A DNA stretch of 64,000 nucleotides from Fulvia fulva. Taxonomy: Eukaryota > Ascomycota > Dothideomycetes > Mycosphaerellales > Mycosphaerellaceae. The position numbers were made by a program, and so were the translations under genes. Positions within the stretch are counted from its first letter, which is position 1. Every line of letters begins with the position of its first letter. Below the pieces are notes generated by a model. It did no database searches and was not told the origin of the DNA. It was given only the letters and a program-made list of their open reading frames with translations. Below are positions 12,278 to 22,860 of the stretch, in pieces. The stretch covers positions 3,906,001-3,970,000 of the forward strand of contig NC_063019.1 in the NCBI RefSeq assembly GCF_020509005.1, read 5' to 3'.

Positions 12278-12495
12278 TGTTAAACAGGTACGAGTTGCGC
12301 AGCAGTGGAAGACGGCGGATCACACCAAAGACGAAGAAGGACCCAATGGGATAGCGTGTATCTACATACAGTATCGCCGGTGTTGGTGTAGGTGTTTCAG
12401 GAGGGACAGCTGTACTCAGGACTTGACTAGCAAGCCCTGATTACTAATCCCCCTAAGCACTCAATGTTGACCCTATGACCTGCATATTCTCAACA
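12278..12495 (-). repeat. Copia LTR (3' LTR relative to the element)
   Basis: The 218-bp repeat starts TGTTAAACAGGTACG and ends CATATTCTCAACA on the plus strand, matching 16790-17007. Confidence 0.95.
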
Positions 12496-14449
12496 CTCCC
12501 ACTCAGGTCAGAAGGTCTCAAACAATCCCTTATACAAGCTAGAGCTGCCTCACAAAGTTTTGGAACTGCTGGCCATTGAGGGGCTTAGTCAGCCCATCAG
12601 CAACTATGTCCTTTGTGTGGCAGTAATCCACTGCAATCTTCTTTTGCCACTAGAGATTCCTGACATAGTAGTATGCCACATCAATATGCTTTGACCTGTC
12701 ATGGACATGGGCATTTTTGACAAAGGTCAAAGCTGCTTGGTTGTCACCCATAAGCTTCACGGGTCTCAGCTCATCAACAGTACTGCTTGCCTTCATCCTA
12801 GGTTGGAATGAACACTCTCCAACCAGGTCAGGACACCTCATCTCTCTAAGGACTGCAGCAAGAAACTGTGACTACTTAGCTGCTGCATTCATGGCCATGA
12901 ACTCAGCCTCCATTGTTGATGTGGCAACAGACTTCTGCTTCCTACTCATCCAGGACACAGGTGATCCACAAAGGAACCACACATGTCCAAGGATTGAGAC
13001 TCTGTCTGCCTTGTCCATGGCATAATCAGAATCTGAGTATCCCTGGAGAATACCTCCTCCTCTTCTGTACATCAAGCCCAGGTCTGGGTATGATCTCAGA
13101 TATCTGGAGAGTTTCTTCAAGGCTCTAAGATGTTGCTTTGAAGGGTCAGCAACATATGAGCTGATTCTTCCAAGGGGGAAAGCAAGGTCTGGCCTTGTCA
13201 TTGTCATTGGCCACATCCAGGTACCATTGCAACTCTGGTACTCCTGTTTGTTGCACCTCTCATCCATAGTAGCTGAAGGTCTCAGATCCCCATAGCTGTC
13301 CATAGGTGAGAGTGTGGGTGTGGCCTTCTCTGGAGAGATGCCCATCTTGGCAAGGTTAGTTTGGATGTAGTGTCCTTGATCAAGCTTTACAGTACCTTGG
13401 GACCTGTTTCTTGTAATCCTCATTCCAAGGATCTTCTCAGGTTCCCCAAGATCTTTGATCTTGAACACTCTTCTAAATTCAGCCTTGAACCACTGAACAT
13501 CTAACAGCTTTGGAGCTGCAATGGAGATGTCATCCACATAGGTGAGGACCATGATGTCTCTTCCTCTGTGGATGAGTAGGCATGGATCCACCTGGGACTA
13601 GGTGGATCCAATCTGTTCTAGCTTGGCAACACAGAGCTTGTTCCAATCTCTAGCTGCTTGCTTCAGTCCATACAGGCTTCTAAGGACCTTGAAGACCATA
13701 TTTGGTGGAATTTCGACACCTGGGGGTGGGATCATGTAGATGTCTTCAAGAAGGCTGCTTTCGGTGAAAGCATTGTTCACATCCACCTGGTGCATCTCAA
13801 GATCTCTCTCACATACTACAGCCATGAAGACCCTAAGGGTATCATGCCTAACAGTAGGTGCAAAGGTCTTTTCAAAGTCAACACCATATTTCTGTGAAAA
13901 CCCTCTTACAACCAGTCTTGCCTTGAACTCTTCAATGGCTCCACTGATCATTCTTTTCACATCAAAAACCCACTTAGATGTAACCAGGTTTGCACCCCTT
14001 GGTAGTACAACTGGATCCAAGGTGTTGTTGCTTCCTAAGGCAATAAGTTCTTTCTGGATTGCCTCTTTCCACATATGTCCCCAATTGGGGTCTCCCACTG
14101 CCTCCTTATAGGACTTTGGGATTGGCACTTCCTGCCGGTAGGCTATGGCCTGCCTAACAGCAGCAAATGCATATCCCTCCACATCATTCAGGATTTCCTC
14201 AACCCAGCTCATAGTTGGATCAAGATGAAACATCTGAGCAATCAATGCCCTATGATGCTTGGCTTCATGCTCAGCAGAGCCATCATCTTCATCCCCCCTT
14301 GACCTCTTGTTGCCTGCAAGCTGAGGTGGCTGTTGAGGTTGATCCTCCTGAACAAGTTCCTCTTCCTTTTCTTTTCTTGGAGTCCCCTCTACTCCAATCT
14401 TCTGGTACTCTGTAATGTCTTTTGGAGGTTGGGGAAGTTGCACAAACAC
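12496..14449 (-). pseudogene. Copia pol: reverse transcriptase and RNase H
   Basis: The frame runs from 14449 to about 12560 with in-frame stops at 13598, 12872 and 12650. RT starts with WVFDVKRMISGAIEEFKARL and includes VDVNNAF, SLYGLKQAARDW and the catalytic TYVDDISI near 13540. RNase H follows with GYSDSDYA near 13040, STMEAEFMA near 12900 and KLMGDNQAAL near 12750; the minus-strand sequence near 12580 reads GLTKPL, the normal end of Copia pol. The stops at 13598 and 12872 are TAG, consistent with CAG-to-TAG changes. Translation joins in one frame across the stops, so the damage is point mutation rather than rearrangement. Confidence 0.88.
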
Positions 14450-14739
14450 TGTTTTAGCAAGGAAAGAATTTCCCTTGCACCATCACTACGGATTGCAGAT
14501 AGAAAACACCTTGAGCTGTTCTCTACCTGAACCTTCCATTCCTTTAGAGCTGTAGGAGCATCACTCCTAGCCTTCAAAGGGACTACCCACTTCTTCCTCA
14601 AGAAGTTGTCTACAATCTCAAGCCAGTACTTGAAGCCAAGTCTTGAGACTGCACCTTGAAAAGGCCCACAGATGTCAATAGAGATTAGGGCCAGCCTCTC
14701 TCCTTTCCTCTCTGTGGCAGGTCCTTTGAACTTCGTCAT
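14389..14739 (-). pseudogene. Copia integrase, truncated core
   Basis: The segment reads ISIDICGPF (first catalytic aspartate) and IRSDGAREI (second catalytic aspartate). It then passes directly into LSLLKQCLCNFPNLQ and the linker before RT. The rest of the rve domain, with the third catalytic residue (glutamate) and the usual QNG.AER block, is absent. This looks like an internal deletion near 14450. The upstream GAG-pre-integrase region lies at about 14740-14960 and is interrupted by stops. Confidence 0.8.
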
Positions 14740-14961
14740 GTCTGCAAGGGAGCAGACCTTGCAGTTCTGGTGTTCAGAAGGAACAGGAATGGGATCTTTC
14801 TTGTCAGTGACTCTATGCAGGTTTCTTAGCAGTCCCTTGCTAAGGTGTGCACATCTTCTATGCTATAGCTCCCACTGGTCCTGGGACTCAGTGGCAGTCA
14901 TAGCCTGTTCCAATTCACACTCAAAATGTGTACCTAACTTGGACAGATCCAAGTCATGCTC

Positions 14962-15375
14962 CTATAGAGAGGCATATGCTTGAGGCATAGCTTCAAGCTG
15001 CTCTGAAACACTTTGAATGAATGGAACACCCCCTCTCAGCTTTGTCTGGACAACAGGTTTTCCAGGAAGGGATTTGAGGGTGAAACTGGGCGGTTGGACA
15101 GCAAACTGTTGGCTGAACTGATTCCAAGAGACAAGGCTAACTCCAAGGCCAGGAACAAACAAAACATTCTTCAAGACAATCTGCTTCCCAGAAGGACCAC
15201 CCATCACTGCACTCCCCTCATGTGTGGCATGTAGGTAGCCACCCCCAACCTTGATCCACTTCCTCTTCTGAAGAGGTTTCAGGGTCCTGAAAAGTGAATC
15301 CTGGTCAGTCATATGGGATGAAGCACAAGAGTCAAGCAACCACTCTGAGGAGGGGTACTTGCTTTTGGCTTCCAC
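14962..15375 (-). pseudogene. Copia aspartic protease region
   Basis: WLLDSCASSHMTDQ near 15340 is the Copia protease active site (D-S-C/G-A). The following residues, including GSAVMG and KQIVLKNVLFVPGLG, match the family. The frame is open over 137 residues and ends before the GAG-pre-integrase region. Confidence 0.85.
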
Positions 15376-15421
15376 AGTTGAATGGGCAACCTCATCAACT
15401 TCATCATCCTCTGATGGTGTC

Positions 15422-16400
15422 TCAGGGTCTGATAAGTCTTCCTGGGTTGCATAGGCTCTTCCTTGTAAGGTCCTTCATCACCACTAGGATGTCCCTCAGG
15501 CTTGGGGATGGGGACCTCGTTCTCGGTGGTGATGATTGTCTCTTTGCAACAGAGGTGTTTCCTCTGTTGAGCTTGTCCTTCCTGACAGCATGCTTGGCTC
15601 CAGAGAGGTGTGGGCAATCCTTGATCACATGATCACCATCACAGAGATGGCAGGTGATCTTGCCCTGGAAACCTCTTCCTACAAACATTGCTGTTTCCTT
15701 GGATGCAACTTCCAGCCTGGATTCATGTGACTCAAGCAGTTGTAGACAATCTTCATATGACAGTCCTGGCTAGGCCAGGATAGTGTTCTTGGTCCCAAGA
15801 TACACCTCAGGCAGGGCTTGAAGCAGATGCTTCAGCTTCCTTGTAGGCTCTCTGTAGTGAGCCTCTGCTGGGTCAACTTCAGCAATCCTTCTTACAAGAT
15901 TGCCGAGGTGGACCCAGGCCTGTCTGATGGTCATGCCATCTATCATTCTGAAGTTGATCAATTCTTGAACAACTGTCATTGCATATGCAGCATGAACCTT
16001 GCTGTACTTTGCCCTCATCTTGAGCCAGATCTCTCCAGCTTGTCTCATCTATTTGCTTTCCTCCCAAACTGGACTGTATCTTGACTCTTCAAGTCCAGGT
16101 AAGGGATCTGATGACTCAGATGGTGTTGAGGAGCTGGGTGTGCTTGATAATAGATGGCCTCCATCTACAACCCAAAGCACATCTTGAGCTTCAAGATGGT
16201 CTTGTATCAATGAGAACCATGTCCTCTAGTTGTCCTTGGTTAGGATAGGTGCTGCTCTCCTCCTACCAAGGGTGCTGTGTCCGGTTTCCTCCATGCTTTT
16301 ATATATAGGACAGGATGGCTGCCTACAGAAGAAAGGTATTCGTTCGTACGCGATCGGATCGATAGGAGGTGAACCGAACGCGAGGTTGATAGTGGAGAGA
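15422..16400 (-). pseudogene. Copia gag with zinc knuckle
   Basis: Fragments in the minus strand make a gag. W.LMRAKYSKVHAAYAM-type helices lie at 15.77-16.05 kb. A zinc knuckle CHLCDGDHVIKDC lies near 15652-15614, with only three residues between the second Cys and His where four are usual. Single stops near 15770 and 16048 break the frame. The N-terminus is probably near 16.3 kb (MEETGHSTLGRRRAAP at about 16290), but the exact start is uncertain. Confidence 0.75.
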
Positions 16401-16773
16401 ATGGCTGTCCACAAGAAAGCGAGGAAAGTCGGTCGTAAGGATCGTGTTTCTGAGACACTGTCTGTAGCTCTCTCAGGGGAGGGTGTTCTGAGACACTACG
16501 GCTCTCTCAGACGGAACAGTTAGTCGATGCGAACGCGATGTCCGGAGAGCGACTCTTCTCAGTAAGCTCGCCCACTTGTCTGAGGTATTGGCACAGGCTC
16601 CCTGACTCGGAGTCTGACAGTGCCTCACTAGGCTCTTTCACGTCTTATATGCACCTACAGCGCGGCTGTAGCTTCCTGTGCAATGCGGGTGCGGCCTCCA
16701 GTCTGCCTTCCTTTTGTTCTGAAGAGGAATAACTCCAATACGACTTTGTCGAGGGTGAAACACCGAGTTGCTA

Positions 16774-16789
16774 ACTCGGGCTCATAACC
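16774..16789 (-). other. Copia primer-binding site of the half-tRNA(iMet) type
   Basis: Directly inside the 5' LTR the minus strand reads GGTTATGAGCCCGAGTT. The plus strand CTCGGGCTCATAACC matches the anticodon arm of initiator tRNA-Met, including the CAU anticodon. This is the known priming mode of Drosophila copia and many fungal Copia elements, which use an internal tRNA-iMet fragment rather than the 3' CCA end. Confidence 0.72.
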
Positions 16790-17007
16790 TGTTAAACAGG
16801 TACGAGTTGCGCAGCAGTGGAAGACGGCGGATCACACCAAAGACGAAGAAGGACCCAATGGGATAGCGTGTATCTACATACAGTATCGCCGGTGTTGGTG
16901 TAGGTGTTTCAGGAGGGACAGCTGTACTCAGGACTTGACTAGCAAGCCCTGATTACTAATCCCCCTAAGCACTCAATGTTGACCCTATGACCTGCATATT
17001 CTCAACA
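16790..17007 (-). repeat. Copia LTR (5' LTR relative to the element)
   Basis: This 218-bp direct copy of 12278-12495 is followed by GATCA at 17008-17012. Confidence 0.95.
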
Positions 17008-18470
17008 GATCAGACATAAATATCAGAAATAGGATAGGGGAGAGAGTAGATCCCTAAGGTATTCTAGTCTCTACCTTTACCGGGTCGGACGTGTACCTTC
17101 CTAGGACTAGGTATGTCGTCCGTTCCTAGAGAAAGGAGTAGACGAACGTCGTTACCTACTAGGGGATACCTTTCTGCTATAGGATATATATTAGCCTTTA
17201 GTATAAGACGTTATCGAAGGCTCCTACGATATCGAGGGATAGTAAGGACGCCGCTCGGTTCCTACCGTAGTGCTAGAGGGTCTGAATTTGCTCCGTAATT
17301 AGCTCTATTACTGTTAGTGTCGATCGCTAGCTTCTTCCCCCTATCTATATTGCTAGGAGTACGTAGTTGTCCTCGGCTAGCTACGTAAGTCTCTAGGCTA
17401 CTATCTTTTCTAGGACCTTCCCTATCGTATTTAGAAGTACGATTGGTCTGTACGACTTGGGCTAAGTATAGTCCTCTTTCTATAGCTTACGTAGCACTAC
17501 TATCATAGACTCTCTATACGGCTTCGGGTGATACCCTAGCCGTAGGTACGCGGTAAACAGGTTTGCTAGGCTCGGCGCGATCTCTTCTCTATACTCTTTT
17601 AGTAGTATATTTAGTATCCTGTCTAGGCCTAGGGCTTTCCGTCCTTTTAGCTTACTTATAACTCCTGTTACTATATTAGAGCTAACCGCCCAATCTATGT
17701 CTAGGGGTTCCGGGTATATACTCGGGTCGATATCCGTAAGGTCTGCCTCTACTTACGTCGAAAAGAAATGGTCGGCTAATGCTTTTGCCTTGCCCCGGGG
17801 CGTAGCCTAGGCAATCCCTTCGCGGTCTACGATTAGGGGGAAGTAAGGGGTTTGCTACTCTTTAGGTAGTCGTACCTATTTAGCAAGTCTCTATATCTGT
17901 TCCGGGTTTTCTATAACGAGCCCGATCGTCGCTCTCTAGTCCTATAGCTTATCGCGTCTTATCTGTGCCTTCTTCTCTTGTGTCGCGCGACAGTATTGCT
18001 CCTACGTCTCTTAGGTGTGCTCCTTCGTCTACTGTCGCCTTGCCCTTCTAGCCTCCCTTACCTTCGTAGAGCATTTAGGGGTCTAGAAGGCCTTCTACTA
18101 CGTTAAGGGCCGGAGTAACGGCGTATATTGTTCCGCTGCTTACTATATAACCGAGGTAATCTGTTCCGCTACTTAATCTAGCTAAGCTGTCGTCTCGAGT
18201 TCTCTATACTATAGTAGGTTCGCTATTAGGAAGCCTCTTATATCGTCCTAGCGTGCCTTCTTCTAGTTACGGCGTGGTTCGTTTACTAGCTCCTCTATCG
18301 CCTTCACCCCTAGCGTCGCTTAGATAGGGATATAGTCTAAGGAGGCTTCTAGCGCGTAGTTCGGTCGGCACTTACTACGGCGTACGAGATCGATAAGTAT
18401 ACGAATTTTCGTACTAATACGTGTTCGTACACCTCGATACTTCCGTTCCCCCTAGATCGCCGCCTTCCCC
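17008..18470 (-). mobile_element. LINE C, 5' part (endonuclease-RT linker and RT), RIP-mutated
   Basis: The RT sequence interrupted at 12277 continues here. Blocks such as 17300-17410 parallel 21135-21250 of LINE B, 17740-17810 parallels 21570-21640, and 17890-18100 parallels 21730-21940. Orientation is minus, as in the left half, and removing Copia plus one GATCA joins the halves. Homology fades near 18.4 kb inside the region before RT, so the endonuclease and ORF1 are missing; the copy is 5'-truncated, as is common for LINEs. No usable ORF remains. Confidence 0.75.
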
Positions 18471-18839
18471 CTAGCAATAACCGACGATATATAATATACG
18501 TAGTATAGCGTATTTACGCCTATATTCTATACTTAGTATTATTATTACTTCGCTATAAGGAGTATATTAGAATAAGGCTAAGAAAAGGTGTTGTTACTAC
18601 TATCTACTTAGGGTCTATTAGCTTCTACCCTACAGCCCTATATCTACGCGCTCTATATACTAGTTTATACTAATTAAGCTGTCGTTACTACTACTAGATA
18701 TAGCAGGCCTATTATTACTATTACTAATATTAATACTTACCTAGCTATTACTACGACTATTAGAAGTGCTATTACTAGACGATACTATAGTGTAGAGGCC
18801 TTACCGGCTAAGTCGATAGATATACTATCCGTTACTACT
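18471..18839. other. AT-rich, RIP-mutated stretch without an assignable gene
   Basis: It lies between LINE C and the inverted Fot1 copy. It is rich in TACTA and TATTA runs and has no frame I can recognise. It may be the 3' end and terminal repeat of Fot1 copy B, or unidentified repeat DNA. Confidence 0.5.
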
Positions 18840-19963
18840 AACGTACTTTACTACCGAGCGGACTATACTACCGAGCGGGCTACTTTTACTAAGAACTATA
18901 CTACTTCTACTTTAATTACAACGGTATCTTAATACGACGATATTCTATAGAATCGTTACTAGGAGGACAATTCCTCTTTAGATTCTTCGCTATCTAGTAA
19001 GTCTACTTAATAAGTACGTATATTATACCCCGACTCGCTATATTGCTTATAGCGTCGTAGCCTAAGTACTAGCCGAACACTATCTAGCGACTCTCTACTC
19101 ACTTCCTACCTCCTAGTATCCTCTAGAGGTATTAATTGCGACGCCTTATCGAAGGTAAGAGACCCTCTAGACTAAATATACTTACACTTTTATGCTTTTC
19201 GCTAGATAAGGGCCTCGTTAGACTTACGTAGCTTACTAATCTCGCTTCGTATAAGAGCTATCTAATACGCTATCTCTCTACTCCCTTTTATAAGCTAATA
19301 CACCCCTTCCTATAACGAGTTTAGCGATGAACCTGCCCGGGCACGTATTTTGTTCGTTACTAGTGTCGATTAAGAGTCGAATTCTTTTGTAGTTCGTAGT
19401 GTCTTCGACTCCTAAGGGGTAGAGTCCGGAGCTAGAGGGGTTAGCGTACGTAGCTTAATATTAAGCCTGTCTATTACTACCTATAGATTGAATAGAACCA
19501 AACTAGCGCCTCTAAAGCTCGATAGGATGTTCTCCTATCTAAATATAGCGTTATAGGCTACCCGGAAGGCGCGTAGGAACTCTACTTTATCGATATAAGT
19601 AATGCGCTAGCGTACTAAGCCCGAGAGCTAAGTACCGTATACCTTCTTTAAAGGCGAATAGCAACCTATATCTAATAGCTAGAGTAAGTACGAGGCGTAC
19701 GATAGTATATATAGGGCTAAGATCTCGTATTCCTTATACAGATTCTAGAATGCCTTCGAGTTATAGCTCTCGTAGCTATCGATAATAAGTAGTCTCTATA
19801 CCCTAGTCGTACGAGCTATAGTATACTTCTAGAAATGCTCTAGCTACCGTATACCGAACTTATTATTAGTCCAGCCGTTCTCTATTAGCCCGATTATCTA
19901 GTCTAGACCTAAGTTGCCGTCTTAGTACTAGGTACTAATGTACTATTTACCTATATTTTCCCA
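18840..19963 (-). pseudogene. Fot1/pogo-type transposase B (inverted copy, DDE C-terminal half)
   Basis: The minus-strand translation reads GLIENGWTNNKFGIRWLEHF near 19880, LLIIDSYESY near 19790, LLQLLDIGCYSPLKKVYG-like near 19650 and FRGASLVLFNL near 19500, then the same C-terminal coiled region as copy A. These are the DDE-domain hallmarks of Fot1 transposases (ENGWTTN, LDGHESH, LQPLDVGCF.PLK). Several Gln and Trp codons are stops. 18840-19285 is a close inverted copy of about 7880-8340. The N-terminal half is missing, since LINE B begins at 19964. Confidence 0.8.
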
Positions 19964-20092
19964 GAGGTATCCTGCAATTTGCTCAGCTTGGCTTTGTTTC
20001 TTCTTGTCTTTGTCTCTTGAGCTGGCTTGGCCTCTGTGGGCCTCCCCTTGTTCAAGGGCTGCCGTGATCTCTTGAAATGTTGCAAGGTCTCT

Positions 20093-22860
20093 TTACTTTT
20101 GTGGGATCATGTGTGGCCTGTTGGGTCTCCTCTTCCTTGTACATTGGGTTCTGATCTTCAGTGTGGCTGCTTGGATGGCTCCCTGTACTTGGTATGCAGA
20201 TGTCCTGCCTGCATATTGGCTCCTTAGGCCTTGGACGTATTCTTTGATAGGAGCAGTTCCTGACTCCATTTCCAATGTCTTGTAGGGAGTTGACTTGTAG
20301 GCCCCAAGTACTCTCTTCAGGCAGGCTGCTTGGGCTCTGTTAAGGGGTTCCTCAATCCTCTTTGGGGTGTGCTTTGCTGCTGCCCAGACTGCTGCTCCAT
20401 ACATCATTGCAGGTTTGACAACAGCCTTGTACATGATCCTTGCCTTAGAGAAGGTTGCGCCCCATGTGGAGGCTGTAAGCCTTTCTATAGACTGTCTGTT
20501 TGTGTCTGCTCTTGCCTGAGCCTTCTTCACCTGTGGACCCCAGCTAAGCTTTGGGTCTAGCCATATCCCTAGGACCCTGAGTTCCTGTGTAGGGTGAGTT
20601 TCAAAGCCCTGGATCTGTACTGTTGCCTGCAAATTGTGTTTTGTCTTTGCCCTGCTGAAGTGGATAAGCTGGTACTTGTCTGGTGCAAATTTTGCCCCGT
20701 GTTCCCTTGCCTATTTCTCGCACTGTTTATGTCTTTCCTCGAGGAGGTTGCAGTTGTGTTCTGTGGAGTCTGACCATGCTAGGATGTTTGTGTCATCTAC
20801 AAATCCTGATGCTGTAGTGTTTGTTGTCTCCAGGAGTGGCATTAGGTCTCCCACAAAGAGGAGGAAGAGGATTGGTGAGAGTGTGGATCCTTGTGGGATC
20901 CCTGTGCGTGCTATTGGTGTCTGTAGGGCCTTGTAGGTTCCAAGGAGGATTTGGGTTGTTCTGTTTTGGAGGAATGATTGCACAAATATGACCATCCATG
21001 TTGGGGTAGCCTTCTGTTTTAGGATGTGGATGAGCCCAGTGTGGGAGACATTGTCGAAGGCTCCTGATATGTCAAGTGAGAGCAGTGATGCTACTCTATT
21101 GTTGCCATAGTGCCAGATGTGTCTTATCTGTTCTGTAATTAGCTCCACTGCTGTAAGGGTGGATCTCTTTCTCCTGCCCCCCATCTGTGTTGCTGGGAGG
21201 AGGTTATGTTCCTCCACAATCTCTGTAAGCCTCTGAGCAATGATCTTTTCAAGGAGCTTTCCTATTGTGTTCAGCAATGCAATTGGCTTATATGACTTTA
21301 GTTTGGTGTAGTCCTCTTTCTGGGGTTTCCTTAGGACACATGTGAGGGATTGTTTGAAGATCCCTGGGCAATAGCCTTGTGCCATACATTGGGTGAAGAT
21401 TGGTGCCAGTACTGGGGTGATAAGGTCTCTACATGCCTTCAGGTAGCAGTTGGGGATCTTGTCCGGGCCTGGGGTCTTGTTTCCCTTGAGTTTCTTAATG
21501 ACTCCCTCAATCTCCTTAGCATCTACATGCCAGCTAGCCTCTCTTGGTTGTGGGATGTGAGCTCCTGGGATGTTGCTGAGGTCTGCCTCCACCTGGGTCC
21601 CAAAGAAATGGCTTGCAAATGCCTCTGCCTTCCCCTTAAGAGTGGTTGCACCTGTCCTCTCTGGTCTTGTATTGGGGGAAACTGGGGTAGGGAGTTCTTC
21701 TCATCTTCGGGCTTCCTTGCCCACTTGGCTAGCCTCCAGATTTGTTCTGGATGTTCTGTGATCATCCCAACAGTGGACCTCCATTCTTGCTGTTTGTCCC
21801 TCCTAATCTGTGCTTTCTTGGCTTGGCAGGCATTGTTATAGGTCTCCCAATTGGCCTGGGTACGTTGTTGCTCCCATCTTCTCCTTGCCCTTCTTGCGTC
21901 CTTGACCTTGGTTGTGCATTTATGTGTCCAGTATGTCTTCTGGTATAGTGACCACCTCTTCTTGGGTATGTGGGCTCGGGCTGCTCTCTCTATGGCTGTC
22001 ACCAGTTGTGTGGCAGCCTGGTCAATCCCCTCTGTTGTGTACAAGTTGTCTATGTTCACCCATTCAAGTTCACCCTCTAGCTGTTCCTGCACTAGTGACC
22101 AGTTGGCCTTTTTCCAGTTGAGCTTCTCTTCTGGCTCCCTCTCTTCCTCAACCGTGAGCTGGATGTCCGTCTGGATTGGGAGGTGATCCGATGAGGACTC
22201 AAGGTGGCTGCTCACTTTGCAACTCTCCACCTTCTGTGTCAGGGCATGGGACATAAAACACAGGTCTAGTGTGCTAGAGCTGTTGTTTCTTGCCCATGTT
22301 TCTGTTCCCTTTGGTGTGACTAGGCCTAGCTGGGCTGTCTCCATCTGGCTAATAAGCCTGCCTGCCAGGAAGTGGTGTGCTGGGGAGAAGTCTGATCCCC
22401 ATGTTGGGTGATGGAGGTTGAAGTCACCAACCACTATGTTCTGGGCTTGTTGACTCATTGCCTCTGGAAGTCTTTCCAATGTGTGTAGCTGTGTGCTACT
22501 CCTAGACTCTGGGGGTGGGTTATACACACTGTGGACCAGGATCTGGCCATGTGATGTCGTTAGTTGTATTGTGGTAATGTCCCTGTCAGCCCTTGGCAAG
22601 GCTTGCCAGTCCTCAGTTGACACCTTCTTGCTGATGTATATGCAGGACCTTGGGACTCCCTCTGTTCTGTTGACCACTGAGTGTTACTCTGGGCTCTTCA
22701 CTGTTGAGGGGATTCTGGTATGTGGGCTGATCCATGGTTCTTGTATTGCCACAATGTGGTGTACCTCTGGGTCCAGGGCTTGCAGGAAGCTCCTCTGGAC
22801 CTTGTCCTTGCTTTTATTGACATTGTACTGAATGATGGTTAGCTTGTTGGTGTGAGGCAT
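20093..22860 (-). pseudogene. LINE B ORF2: AP-like endonuclease and reverse transcriptase
   Basis: The start ATG (22860-22858) overlaps the ORF1 stop in TAATG. The endonuclease shows IIQYNVNKS, IQEPW, VGDFNLHHPTWG and SSDHLPI, the Asn, Glu, Asp and His of the EEP fold. RT shows KTPGPDKIPN near 21460, GIPQGSTLSP near 20900 and catalytic FVDD near 20810; a post-RT region LRVLGIWLDPKLSWG follows near 20570. Breaks: a stop near 22684, a frameshift near 21660 at the end of the linker, and a stop at 20711 where Trp is expected. Otherwise the domains keep family-like spacing, which points to recent decay. Confidence 0.9.

Larger units (their letters stand above)
12278..17007 (-). mobile_element. Copia-type LTR retrotransposon, 4,730 bp, lightly mutated and integrase-deleted
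   Basis: Two 218-bp LTRs (12278-12495 and 16790-17007) look identical by eye and end in TGTT...AACA, flanked by GATCA duplications. Domain order on the minus strand is gag, protease, integrase, RT, RNase H, which defines Ty1/Copia. CpA and TpG content is normal, unlike the surrounding RIP-mutated LINE, so the insertion is young. A few stops, mostly TAG, interrupt the frames. Part of the integrase core is missing, so the copy cannot integrate by itself. GAGTGGGAG next to the left LTR (minus strand) is the polypurine tract. Confidence 0.95.

Noticed and set aside
10760..18470. Apparent strand-asymmetric loss of CpA (TpG kept on the plus strand), resembling cDNA deamination
   Set aside because: The little-mutated LINE B shows the same TpG excess on the plus strand, so the asymmetry mostly reflects the element's own composition. 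Both dinucleotides are reduced, which fits RIP.
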